Below are positions 56,147-64,000 of a DNA stretch of 64,000 nucleotides, piece after piece. How positions within the stretch are numbered: the stretch's first letter is position 1; each line of letters begins with the position of its first letter. The notes under the pieces are model-generated. The model saw nothing but the letters and a program-made list of their open reading frames with translations. It was not told where the DNA came from and did not search any database. The translations under genes and the position numbers were made by a program. This DNA comes from Anthoceros angustus (taxonomy: Eukaryota > Streptophyta > Anthocerotopsida > Anthocerotales > Anthocerotaceae). The stretch covers positions 124,001 to 188,000 of the forward strand of contig MU008196.1 in NCBI GenBank assembly GCA_010909165.1. The letters run 5' to 3'.

Positions 56147-56331
56147 TGTTAAAGTAGAACCCCGTTAGGGTTTACTACCTATAAACGAACCAGCTGTTAG
56201 TTACATAAATTTAGATTAAGTGAATGGTCGTGACCCTTTGAACAATTTTGTATATAAGACACTTTGTATTCTTATTGATACTATTATTCCACGCACCTGC
56301 GTGCACTCCGTGTACATCAGGTAGCTAAACA
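56147..56331 (+). repeat. Copia 3' LTR
   Basis: 185 bp, same ends as the 5' LTR. Differences: GTTAGG against GTTAGA at the GGTTTAC/GATTTAC site, loss of one GTTAGCT, and GATACT against GATATT. Followed by CAAGG. Confidence 0.92.
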
Positions 56332-56671
56332 CAAGGGCGTGCGTGGATTTTTGACATGGGTTTGGCTTGTTCCCGTCCCAAGGAGCACTGCTCAGGACTG
56401 TGGTCTTCAATTCTTCATACCTGGCAAACCCAATGCAATACATGCGTCTGAAGGCTTTCAAACAGCATCTTAGTGGGGCCCGGTGCATGAGAAACGTCTG
56501 CACCTTCCCCTTTGCACTAGCGTCTTTGTGCGGGCGAACAAGTGCCTCCAAGTACCTCTCCTGTTCTCCTCTTTCCAGATCCAAGAATCGCAGACGCTCT
56601 TCTTGAAACGATTCTTTTGGCAGCCTAGGGAGGCCTGACTTGCGGCATGGTTTCAGGAATCTTCCAGTCAT
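56332..56671 (-). pseudogene. 5' half of an exon split by the copia insertion
   Basis: The minus-strand frame begins with an ATG at 56671 (MTGRFLKPCRKS) and reads RLRFLDLERGEQERYLEALV, KVQTFLMHRAPLRCCLKAF and RRMYCIGFARYEELKTTV, then reaches the insertion point in KSTHAL. The pattern (C-x-x-AF-x-x-x-x-GI/GF-x-R) recalls the segment before the core of DUF7869-type proteins. The ATG may be internal, because the sequence just upstream is also open for a few codons. The frame joins 49927-49677 perfectly if the element and one CAAGG are removed. Confidence 0.5.
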
Positions 56672-58174
56672 ACGCTTTCACTCTTCCTCGCACACACACC
56701 ACCGCTTTTGCAACATACTTACCGAGGGCACTGCATTGTCTCCGACAGTGGCTTTGGGTGAAACGTTGGTCTTGTACATGTTCCAAATCCTTCTGCTTCA
56801 TTGTCATCCATTGTACCCGCTATTTTCCATGTTGAGTTAAGAGTCTGAAATTCCTCGTCATCACCTTTGGCTTCACCGAACGCACATCTTCCCAAGATTC
56901 CCCGCGCTGCAAGTGTGAGTCATTGCCAAGGTAAGCACCCCTTCATCCCGACCATGAGCGGTGAACAAGCCCGTGCCGAGCCCTGCGCCGCTTTCACGCG
57001 CCTCGGTCGACCCGGACTTTTCTCCAATGCGATAGAGGTTCACATTTCTGAGTTGCCGGCACATAGGGGCATCCTGCCAGCCGAGCGCGCTCTTCTCCAC
57101 CCCGGACCTGCGAGACAGGAAAATGGATGATCGACCGGCAAGCCTTATGAATAAGAAAGTAATGTCCTACCCGATCCCACCTTCGTGAAGATTACAACAC
57201 CCAAGCACAAGACTACAAGACACAGGCGCAGTCAAATAACACTCACTCAAAGGCAAAGGCAGAGGCAGTGGCAGGCATGTTGACATTGCCTTCATTGGGT
57301 TCATCGGCACCAGTCTTGCATGATATGTCTGGCTTCTTTGCTTCTCATGTCCATCGACCTTAGGAATTGAGGCTTAAACCTCTTCGTGATCATCGCGATC
57401 CTCGCACACAAATGGAATTGGTGAGCAAGACTTAAGGAAGTAAGGATTGTCCGGGGCCTTTGTCCACAAAGCAGTGCAAACACTCCGCTACCTGTCGCGT
57501 CAGTAGCGAGCATCTTTGTCGTCCTTCGAAAAGCACAAGAAGGGCACACACAAACTAGTTCTATAGAATGGCTGAAGATAGCAAACCACTATAAGGTCAT
57601 GTCTAGCTTTGTCCACGCCACTCGTTTGGCGAGCATAGGAAATCATGCACTGAGAAGGGCGGCGGTGCCTTAACTACATATTCATTGGCGTACACCATCC
57701 TTTTGTGATACGCAAACGTAGTCATAATCTCATTACACCTAGGGTTTGCAGTAGCCGCTATTCCTATTTTTAAATATCGAAGGTTACCAATAACGCGGAT
57801 TTGGTGCATTTCAACTAGATATGCCATGATGCCAGGACCTAATTAGGGTGCCACGCGTCAAGGCAAGCTGCTCGGCCTTCCCCTCTGTGCCGGAGTGAGC
57901 GTAATACATACCTCTCGGTGCGCGCCCTGTTGCCTGTTCCGTTTTCGAAGGATTGGTTGGGCGACACCTTGTGGAGCTCAAGCAAGCTGCCTTCAGGTGC
58001 AGGATCACCATCGGAGGAGACGGTTTGTGCACGCGAGGATCGGAATGGACGCGGACGTCGACTGTGCAAAGGTTGTTGTCATCTCTTGCTTAATGATTGC
58101 GGTTTCCGTTTGTGATTGCGCTGTCTGATTTCTCCATGTCTTTTGGTTTTCTATTAGAAGACATCATCAAGGCC
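56672..58174. other. Unassigned spacer
   Basis: About 1.5 kb between the split exon and the ParB-like element. Minus-strand frames just above 56671 may be further exons of the split gene. The rest has only short frames and no motif I recognise. Confidence 0.35.
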
Positions 58175-58297
58175 ATGGCTAGTGGGAGACGTAGCAAGAA
58201 GGACCTACAAGATGGCCCTCTGTTGGCCCCAGACCCAATGGAAAAGCCGCGCAAGCATCGCAAGACAAAACAGAAGAAGAGCGACACTTTGCCGTGA
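58175..58297 (+). pseudogene. Basic N-terminal segment of the ParB-like element
   Basis: The ATG follows a CTATTAG acceptor-like site: MASGRRSKKDLQDGPLLAPD, then KPRKHRKTKQKKS, a likely nuclear localisation signal. It stops at 58297; other frames continue as protein-like text to about 58520. Confidence 0.35.
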
Positions 58298-58863
58298 GAA
58301 GGTGGAGTGCGTGTGTCCACGGCAACTGGAGGATTTGTTGGAGGCAACCAGCAGCGGCAATCAGCGAGCCGTGTCAACTGCAGGCAAAGGGGTGGGTGGT
58401 GTGGGCAACAATTGATATGGAGGAACAAGAGCCACGTCGAGATTCCCTTACATCGAAGGCCATATGAATTCAACACTCTTCCGGTAAAAGAAGATTATAG
58501 TGTGGTTTTACGGTGAGTCTGCCAACTTCAATGCTGAAGTTGTGAGCCACGGAGCCTTGTCCGAATCGAGGCACGAGAGGTGGTGTGGGGAGAAACCGGG
58601 CACAAACCACCTAGGCAAAAGCCAACCATTCCCTTCTCCTTACACATACGAGGAATTTGTCATGATCCGGTGCCACAAAGAAATGTAGAAGAAACTCACA
58701 ACCTTTTTTAGCATTGCTTGTTGTTTCAAATGGAGAAACGCTCACCTTGCCTGCTCTTTCTCTTGCGATCCTGGTTTGGTCTTTCAGCCGGAAGAGAGTT
58801 AAAAGCCATTACCTCCTCCATCAAAACTCACGGAGGTTTCATATCGGATAACGCGCCAAGGAC

Positions 58864-59109
58864 TTGGTGTGTTTGCACAAGGAAATGGCATTTGTTGATG
58901 ACGAAGAGGAGAATGAGTTTGGGCCATCGGATGAAGAAGATGGGCCAGTTCCGGATGTTTTGGGACATTCAGATGATGAGGCTTCGGGGCATGGGGGAGA
59001 ACATCGTGGTGGGGAGGTCAGGTTGGACCTCCTAGCCAATGGATATCCTTACTATCCCATATATCGAGAGGAAGTGGGAGGGAGGACGCCTGCCGGCATG
59101 CGCGCCTAG
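58864..59109 (+). pseudogene. Acidic segment of the ParB-like element
   Basis: VCLHKEMAFVDDEEENEFGP, SDEEDGPVPDVLGHSDDEAS and NGYPYYPIYREEVG. Shortened copies of the last part recur near 59719 and 60637, each followed by a palindrome array. No known domain. Confidence 0.35.
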
Positions 59110-59149
59110 ATCCCAAGGCGAGACACCTAGCACTTTGGGTGGTGTGGAA

Positions 59150-59420
59150 GAAGATGGGCCATCGGATGAAGAAGAGGGCGCCGGCATGCCGGCGCCCCGC
59201 AGCACATGGGAAGGCGCCGGCATGCCGCGCCCGCTGGCGACATGGGAAGAAGGGGCGCCGCATGCCGCCCCCGCCATGAAGGGCGCGGCATGCGGCGCCC
59301 GACGGGTGGTGAGGAAGAGGCGCCGCATGCCGCGCCCGCCGACGATGATGGGAAGAGGGGCGGCATGCCGCGCCCCCCACGACGATGGGGAAGGAGGGGC
59401 GCCGGCATGCCGGCGCCACC
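59150..59420. repeat. Array of a 20-bp perfect palindrome
   Basis: GGCGCCGGCATGCCGGCGCC occurs perfectly at 59177-59196 and 59398-59417, with at least five shorter relatives between (GCGCCGCATGCCGCGCCC types), spaced by GATGGGAAGAGG-like text. Each unit is a possible hairpin. The array replaces or interrupts coding sequence. Confidence 0.85.
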
Positions 59421-59936
59421 CTTCCAAGGAGGGGTCCATACTCCGACTCCTCACCACTTCACAAAAGGCAAAAGCGAGCAAAGGGATCGGGCAGAGTATG
59501 AACAACTGGAGTAGTCGAGGCGCAAAGTGGAAGACAAGCGCAAGAGACCATCCGACAAGAATGAGATTCAAACTCTTCATGTGGAAACCGCTGAGCGCTT
59601 GGCGGCGTCGCATGGAGGAAGACTATCGACAATGTTCGACCGCATACTCCAAAAGGTTGTTCCCAAACTGTTTTGGTAAACGGAAAATTTGCCTTCCTTC
59701 CCCGCCCCGATGCCCGATCCGGATGTTTTGGGACATTCGGATGATGAGGCTTGGGCATGGTGGAGAAGGTCGTGGTGGGGAGGTCGAGGTTGGACCTCCG
59801 GGCGTCAATGGATATCCTATCCCATATATCGAGAGGAAGTGGGAGGGGAGAGCGGGAGCCGCCCTGCCTCTATCGGTGGAACACCACTTTGGGTGGTGTG
59901 GAAGCATGAGGGGAGTGGACAGCGAGGCAGGGGTGG

Positions 59937-60150
59937 GCGCCGGCATGCGCGCCCTGCAAACATGGGAAGAAGGCGCCGGCATGCCCGCTGGCATGGGAAG
60001 AAGGCGCCGGCACAGCGCCCCTCCTCGATGGGAAGGCGCCGGCATGCGGGGCGAGGAAGAGGGGCGGCATGCGGCGCCCCTCGGCAGATGGGAAGAGGGG
60101 CGCCGGCATGCGCCCCTCTTCACGCATGGGAAGAGGGGCATGCCGGCGCC
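59937..60150. repeat. Palindrome array, copy 2
   Basis: Units of GGCGCCGGCATGC, GCGCCGGCATGCCCG and GGCATGCCGGCGCCC separated by ATGGGAAGA. All units here are partly degenerate. An identical array lies 916 bp further on, at 60853-61066. Confidence 0.8.
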
Positions 60151-60852
60151 CACCTTCCAAGGAGGGTCCATACTCCCGGCGACTCCTCACCACTTCACAA
60201 AAGGCAAAAGCGAGCAAAGGGATTGCGGCGGGAGTGAGAACACAATCTGGAGTAGTCGAGGGGCGCAAAGTCGGAAGGCAGCAGTATGACATACCATCCA
60301 AGCGCAATGAGATTCAAACTCTTCATGTGGAAACCGGCGGTGGCGCTTGGCGGCGTCGCATATGGAGGAAGACTATCGACAATGTTCACGATGCATACTC
60401 CAAAAGGTTGTTTCAAAGCTTTGGTAAACGGAAAATTTGCGCCCGACTTCCTTCGACCCCGATGCCCGATCCGGAAAGTTGATGAGGCATGGGCCAATTA
60501 TCTTGCTCGTCATTGCTAAGGGAGGATTGAAGAAGGAGTGCTTCCTCTTCTATGTATGATTGATCCCGCAGAATGCGAGGACATTGAGCAACTTGATTGG
60601 AAAGGTTTAGGCGAAGAAGTATGTCATGGGCGATCCGGATGTTTTGGGACATTCGGATGATGAGGCTTGGGCATGGTGGAGAAGGTCGTGGTGGGGAGGT
60701 CGAGGTTGGACCTCCGGGCGTCAATGGATATCCTATCCCATATATCGAGAGGAAGTGGGAGGGGAGAGCGGGAGCCGCCCTGCCTCTATCGGTGGAACAC
60801 CACTTTGGGTGGTGTGGAAGCATGAGGGGAGTGGACAGCGAGGCAGGGGTGG

Positions 60853-61066
60853 GCGCCGGCATGCGCGCCCTGCAAACATGGGAAGAAGGCGCCGGCATGC
60901 CCGCTGGCATGGGAAGAAGGCGCCGGCACAGCGCCCCTCCTCGATGGGAAGGCGCCGGCATGCGGGGCGAGGAAGAGGGGCGGCATGCGGCGCCCCTCGG
61001 CAGATGGGAAGAGGGGCGCCGGCATGCGCCCCTCTTCACGCATGGGAAGAGGGGCATGCCGGCGCC
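60853..61066. repeat. Palindrome array, copy 3
   Basis: Identical by reading to 59937-60150, as part of the 916-bp duplication. Confidence 0.8.
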
Positions 61067-61339
61067 CACCTTCCAAGGAGGGTCCATACTCCCGGCGACT
61101 CCTCACCACTTCACAAAAGGCAAAAGCGAGCAAAGGGATTGCGGCGGGAGTGAGAACACAATCTGGAGTAGTCGAGGGGCGCAAAGTCGGAAGGCAGCAG
61201 TATGACATACCATCCAAGCGCAATGAGATTCAAACTCTTCATGTGGAAACCGGCGGTGAGCGCTTGGCGGCGTCGCATATGGAGGAAGACTATCGACAAT
61301 GTTCACGATGCATACTCCAAAAGGTTGTTCCCTCAAAGC

Positions 61340-61700
61340 TGTTTTGGTAAACGGAAAATTTGCCCCTTCATTCGACCCCGATGCCCAGATCCGGAAAGTT
61401 GATGAGGCATGGGCCAATTATCTTGCTTGCGTCATTGCTAAGGGGAGGATTGAAGAAGGAGTGCTTCCTCTTCTATGTATGATTGATCCTGCGAATCAGA
61501 GGACATTGTTGATTGGAAAGGTTTAGGCGAAGAAGTATGTCATGGGCGTATTAGGTGGAAACCATACCTACGCAGCCATGAGGCACCTGCGGATATCTCA
61601 CCGGAGAAGGCGCGTTTACAGTGGATCAAAGCCCATGTGTATTGTGGCCTAACTGCTCTTGAGATGAGGATTTTGGCTACCGATCACAACCGATGGCGGA
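61340..61700 (+). pseudogene. ParB-like block of the unknown element
   Basis: First, FDPDAQIRKVDEAWANYLAC and GRIEEGVLPLLCMID (to 61526), then KKYVMGVLGGNHTYAAMRHL (GGNHTYAAM at 61554-61580) and, one frame over, WIKAHVYCGLTALEMRILAT followed by DHN. In ParB/Srx-type domains, a GGxxRxxA or GGNHxxxA box is followed by a strand and a gLt..ea..lA..dN helix, which is the order seen here. In bacteria the box binds CTP/phosphate. Two frameshifts split this copy. The identification is from motif order only. Confidence 0.45.
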
Positions 61701-61703
61701 CAA

Positions 61704-62015
61704 GCGAAGAAGATGAATTTTATTGAGCGGTTCGTATCTCCGGGATGAGTTGCGATAGCTAAGCGGGATCATGTCATCATGTCCATGAACTGGAAATTCA
61801 ATCTCTACAAGGTGCTTGGTTTGATTGAAGACGATGAAGGCCGAAGATGAGCAGTACAAGCGAAGAAGATGAATTTTATTGAGCGGTTCGTATCTCCGGG
61901 ATGAGTTGCGATAGCTAAGCGGGATCATGTCATCATGTCCATGAACTGGAAATTCAATCTCTACAAGGTGCTTGGTTTGATTGAAGAATGAAGGCCGTGA
62001 AGATGAGCGGTACAA
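61704..62015. repeat. 156-bp tandem duplication
   Basis: GCGAAGAAGATGAATTTTATTG starts at 61704 and again at 61860. Both copies run through TTGAGCGGTTCGTATC, GGGATCATGTCATCATG and AAGGTGCTTGGTTTGATTG. A third, related copy of the latter part is at 63556. Confidence 0.8.
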
Positions 62016-62852
62016 AGCGAACAAGGTGGACAATGAACCCATATCATGCATTGCAAAACTAGAGGGTAAGGTCCGGGAGAATGTGGACAAAATTTTTCAA
62101 GTGGGAAGTGTGAGCTACCCGAGCGAAGCATGTCGCAGCAGGAACAAGCAAAAAGAGCAAAGGTAAGCGGAAGGCAACTGACGAGACAAAACAAGTTGAT
62201 GGAGTTTTTGTGAAGCCCAAAGAGATGCAGGGGAAGCCGTGGCGAAGCTTTCAAGGAATCCCATCTTGAGAGTCAGGACAACAGATGTTGATAAGTGCTA
62301 CGGAGAAAGTACTGACTGGCCTCTTGGACCTGAACGGAATGTCGAAGGAAGTTACACTCCGGAAGAAATTTCACGTCATACAGGTGGCAATGGCTAAACA
62401 TCTGGCTTGTGACTCATTCGAAATGGTGAGACAAGAATACCCTCAACACTCCTCAGACGAAGTTATTGCAAGATTTCAAACCGCATTTGAGGGCAAGGTA
62501 ACCATATTTCCTTCCATTGCAAAGGCGATTGTGAGGGCGCCGGCCGCCTCTCATGGCCTTCCCTCACGCTAACCCATGATGTTTGCCATTCCATGCAAAG
62601 AAGTGAAAGATGTTGAGGACCTAAGAAATTACGATGATTTTCAAGCCTTTATTCTCGAGGTCCATACATGGAAGGGACTTGAAAATGAGCAAAGAGCGCT
62701 AGCAGATATGGACATGGAGGAAGGGCTTCAATCGTTCACAGTGCCTAAATAGAGGACATTGTCAAGTACCAGGTCATTTCCAGAGATGCAGCAGATATGA
62801 GGGGGTTTCTAAGGGTCTGCAAGTACACCCTGATAGTCATGGACGTACCCTG
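62016..62852 (+). pseudogene. C-terminal part of the ParB-like element
   Basis: KANKVDNEPISCIAKLEGKV and RENVDKIFQV (a helical, charged segment), then from an ATG at 62285 MLISATEKVLTGLLDLNGMS, HVIQVAMAKHLACDSFEMV and SSDEVIARFQTAFEGK, then in another frame EVKDVEDLRNYDDFQAFI and IVKYQVISRDAADMRGF. No domain is recognised. It ends where the CCCTACTAG element starts. Confidence 0.4.
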
Positions 62853-63052
62853 ACCCTACTAGAAAAGGGCAGTCATGTTACACTTTATGTTAAGATTTGG
62901 ACCCCCCTTTGTTGCAATTATGTTAAAATCTTGGGGTCTTGTTACACTTTTGGGACCCCTTGTTACAGTTAAGTTTGGAAACCAACCCTCCACCTTGTTA
63001 CAAATATGTTAGGTCTTGTTGCAATTATGTTGCAATGTAGTGAGAGGTGGTT
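62853..63052 (+). mobile_element. CACTA-type MITE-like element (~200 bp)
   Basis: Begins CCCTACTAGAAAAGGGC and ends TTGCAATGTAGTG, close to the CACTACTAGAAA…/…TAGTG ends of CACTA-derived miniature elements, with a first-bases mismatch. The interior is made of GTTACAATTTTG/GTTGCAATTATGTTA motifs. Flanks (TGA/AGA) do not give a clean 3-bp duplication. It interrupts the ParB-like element's coding text. Confidence 0.5.
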
Positions 63053-63540
63053 TGTGTTCCCTCTCAAAATTTCAACATAATTGCAACAACCAAAGTGTTA
63101 CATCGTCTCTTGTTACAGTTTTGCAGGCTTGGTACCGAACCTCCTCCCCATCTACCTTCCTCGTTTTACTACTATTACCCTATGGAGTACCTAGTTGTAC
63201 TTAGTAGTTCCCACCGATACTCGTATGAATATACATATATATAAATACATGTACGAATACATTTTTTTTGTAAAATATAAGTATTGTTCATGGTAACATA
63301 TACTATATGGTAATTTCTGGTGATATACGGTCATATTCTATTTTATATAAAATAAGCATATACATCACACGGATAACGTACATACTTTGTACACATTATG
63401 TACACGTCCACGATACGTTTACTAGTTTGTCCTTGAGCACTCAGTGCCTTTTGTGCCTACGAGTTTGTGCTACGCGGACCCATGTTTGCTATGCGCCGGC
63501 GTAGGGTTGTTTGGCTCCAAGTCCTCCCTCCTTCTCTCTC
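63053..63540. other. AT-rich spacer
   Basis: ATACATATATATAAATAC-type sequence and short direct repeats. Nothing coding is recognised. Confidence 0.5.
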
Positions 63541-63554
63541 CCCCTAGACAACTG

Positions 63555-64000
63555 CCTCATGTCCATGAGAAATTCAATCTCTACAAGGTGCTTGGTTTGA
63601 TTGAGACGATGAAGGCCGAGAAGATGGCAGTACAAGCGAGAACAAGGTGGACAATGAGAACCCATATCATGCATTGCAAAACTAGAGGGTAAGGTGCGGG
63701 AGAATGTGGACAAAATTTTTTGAAGTGGGAAGCGGGTGAGCTACCCGAGCGAAGCATGTCGCGGAACAAGCAAAAGAGCAAAGGTAGCGGAAGGCAGGCA
63801 GCGAGACAAAACAAGTTGATGGAGTTTTGTGAAGCCCAAAGAGATGCGAGGAAGCCGTGGCGAAGCTTTCAAGGAATCCCATCGGAGAGTCGGGACAACA
63901 GATGTTGATAAGTGCTACGGAGAAATCTTGTGGCCTCTTGGACCGAACGGAATGTCGAAGTTACACTCGGAAGAAATTTCACGTCATTCGGTGGCAATGG
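63555..64000 (+). pseudogene. Second copy of the ParB-like element's C-terminal part (partial)
   Basis: From GAGAAATTCAATCTCTACAAGG onward this follows 61930-62400: the same AAGGTGCTTGG, GGTGGACAATGA, GGGAGAATGTGGACAAAATT and GATGTTGATAAGTGC text, with short indels. It runs off the window. Confidence 0.75.

Larger units (their letters stand above)
49933..56331 (+). mobile_element. Ty1/copia LTR retrotransposon, complete but inactive
   Basis: Flanked by CAAGG duplications and LTRs of 192 and 185 bp that begin TGTTAAAG and end AGCTAAACA. The order is PBS, gag with zinc knuckle, aspartic protease, integrase, reverse transcriptase and RNase H. Integrase before reverse transcriptase marks it as copia. 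Stops, a lost integrase Glu and a gap in reverse transcriptase make it non-autonomous. The LTRs differ by a 7-bp repeat-type indel and two or three substitutions, so the insertion is fairly young. Confidence 0.95.
59715..61417. repeat. 916-bp tandem duplication, ~628 bp apparently identical
   Basis: From CGATCCGGATGTTTTGGG (59714 and 60630) to GAAACCGGCGGT (60341 and 61257) the copies show a constant 916 offset and the same frames on both strands. After that they differ by several 1-6 base indels. A related, more divergent copy begins at ~58953. Confidence 0.85.
58175..62852 (+). mobile_element. Unknown repeated element with a ParB-like motif block
   Basis: One long plus-strand protein appears to run through this region in broken frames: a basic start (58175), an acidic segment (58.86-59.05 kb), a TLHVETAERLAA segment, an FDPDAQIRKVDEAWANYL segment, a ParB-like block and a C-terminal part to ~62850. 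The middle is duplicated in tandem with a 916-bp offset, and parts recur at 63.56-64.0 kb. Palindrome arrays interrupt it. It could be a decayed mobile element or a host gene family broken by tandem duplication. Confidence 0.5.

Noticed and set aside
59150-59420. CRISPR-like appearance of regularly spaced palindromes
   Set aside because: Spacers are similar to each other, units vary in length, the genome is plant nuclear and no cas gene is present.
59039-60289. 416-codon open frame
   Set aside because: It is mostly the translation of palindrome arrays and duplicated segments (R, G, A, H, P-rich) and mixes several frames of the underlying protein. Length here reflects GC-rich DNA with few stops.

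Overview
The window is nuclear DNA from a land plant, dense in repeats. It holds a CLASSY-type SNF2 helicase gene (RNA-directed DNA methylation in plants), an OXA2/COX18-type insertase gene with a plant-style TPR tail, a Ty1/copia element primed from initiator tRNA-Met, a Ty3/gypsy element and an En/Spm (CACTA) transposase. Introns in the two host genes are short (about 80-190 bp), as in compact genomes such as Selaginella. Nothing in the sequence fixes the species.

Layout: 0-2.2 kb has the end of a Ty3/gypsy integrase and unassigned ORFs. 2.3-4.06 kb is a tandem array of a ~0.82 kb promoter-bearing repeat. 4.5-5.6 kb is a possible CACTA tail remnant. 6.2-15.7 kb is a full-length but decayed Ty3/gypsy element on the minus strand, whose LTRs carry arrays of a GGTCCGGACC palindrome. 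15-17 kb is a tandem duplication across the LTR/CACTA junction, and 17-20.2 kb is the CACTA transposase. 21.3-21.6 kb is an inverted copy of a promoter repeat also found at 37.4 and 39.7 kb. 22.5-23.8 kb is a LINE fragment. 24.76-33.0 kb is the only host-gene island, with two same-strand genes 220 bp apart. 33.6-34.2 kb is a second reverse-transcriptase fragment.

36.6-41.8 kb holds two scrambled copies of a gene with a DUF7869-like core (LDN and VGHTH-DQ motifs). 41.9-48.2 kb is a gag-like/coiled-coil repeat, partly duplicated in tandem and sprinkled with a CTACCRYGGTAG palindrome. 49.9-56.3 kb is a copia element with matching 5-bp target duplications, inserted into a minus-strand exon whose frame is preserved across the insertion. 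58.2-64 kb is a multiply duplicated unknown element with a ParB-like motif block and arrays of a 20-bp perfect palindrome, GGCGCCGGCATGCCGGCGCC.

The two host genes are unrelated in function: one is chromatin/siRNA-directed methylation, the other mitochondrial membrane-protein insertion. The rest is nested mobile DNA. The points most worth following up are the ParB-like element, the high-copy perfect palindromes that cross element families, the TATA boxes embedded in inverted repeats, and the many direct duplications whose copies differ mostly by small indels. Those duplications may be biological or an assembly effect.
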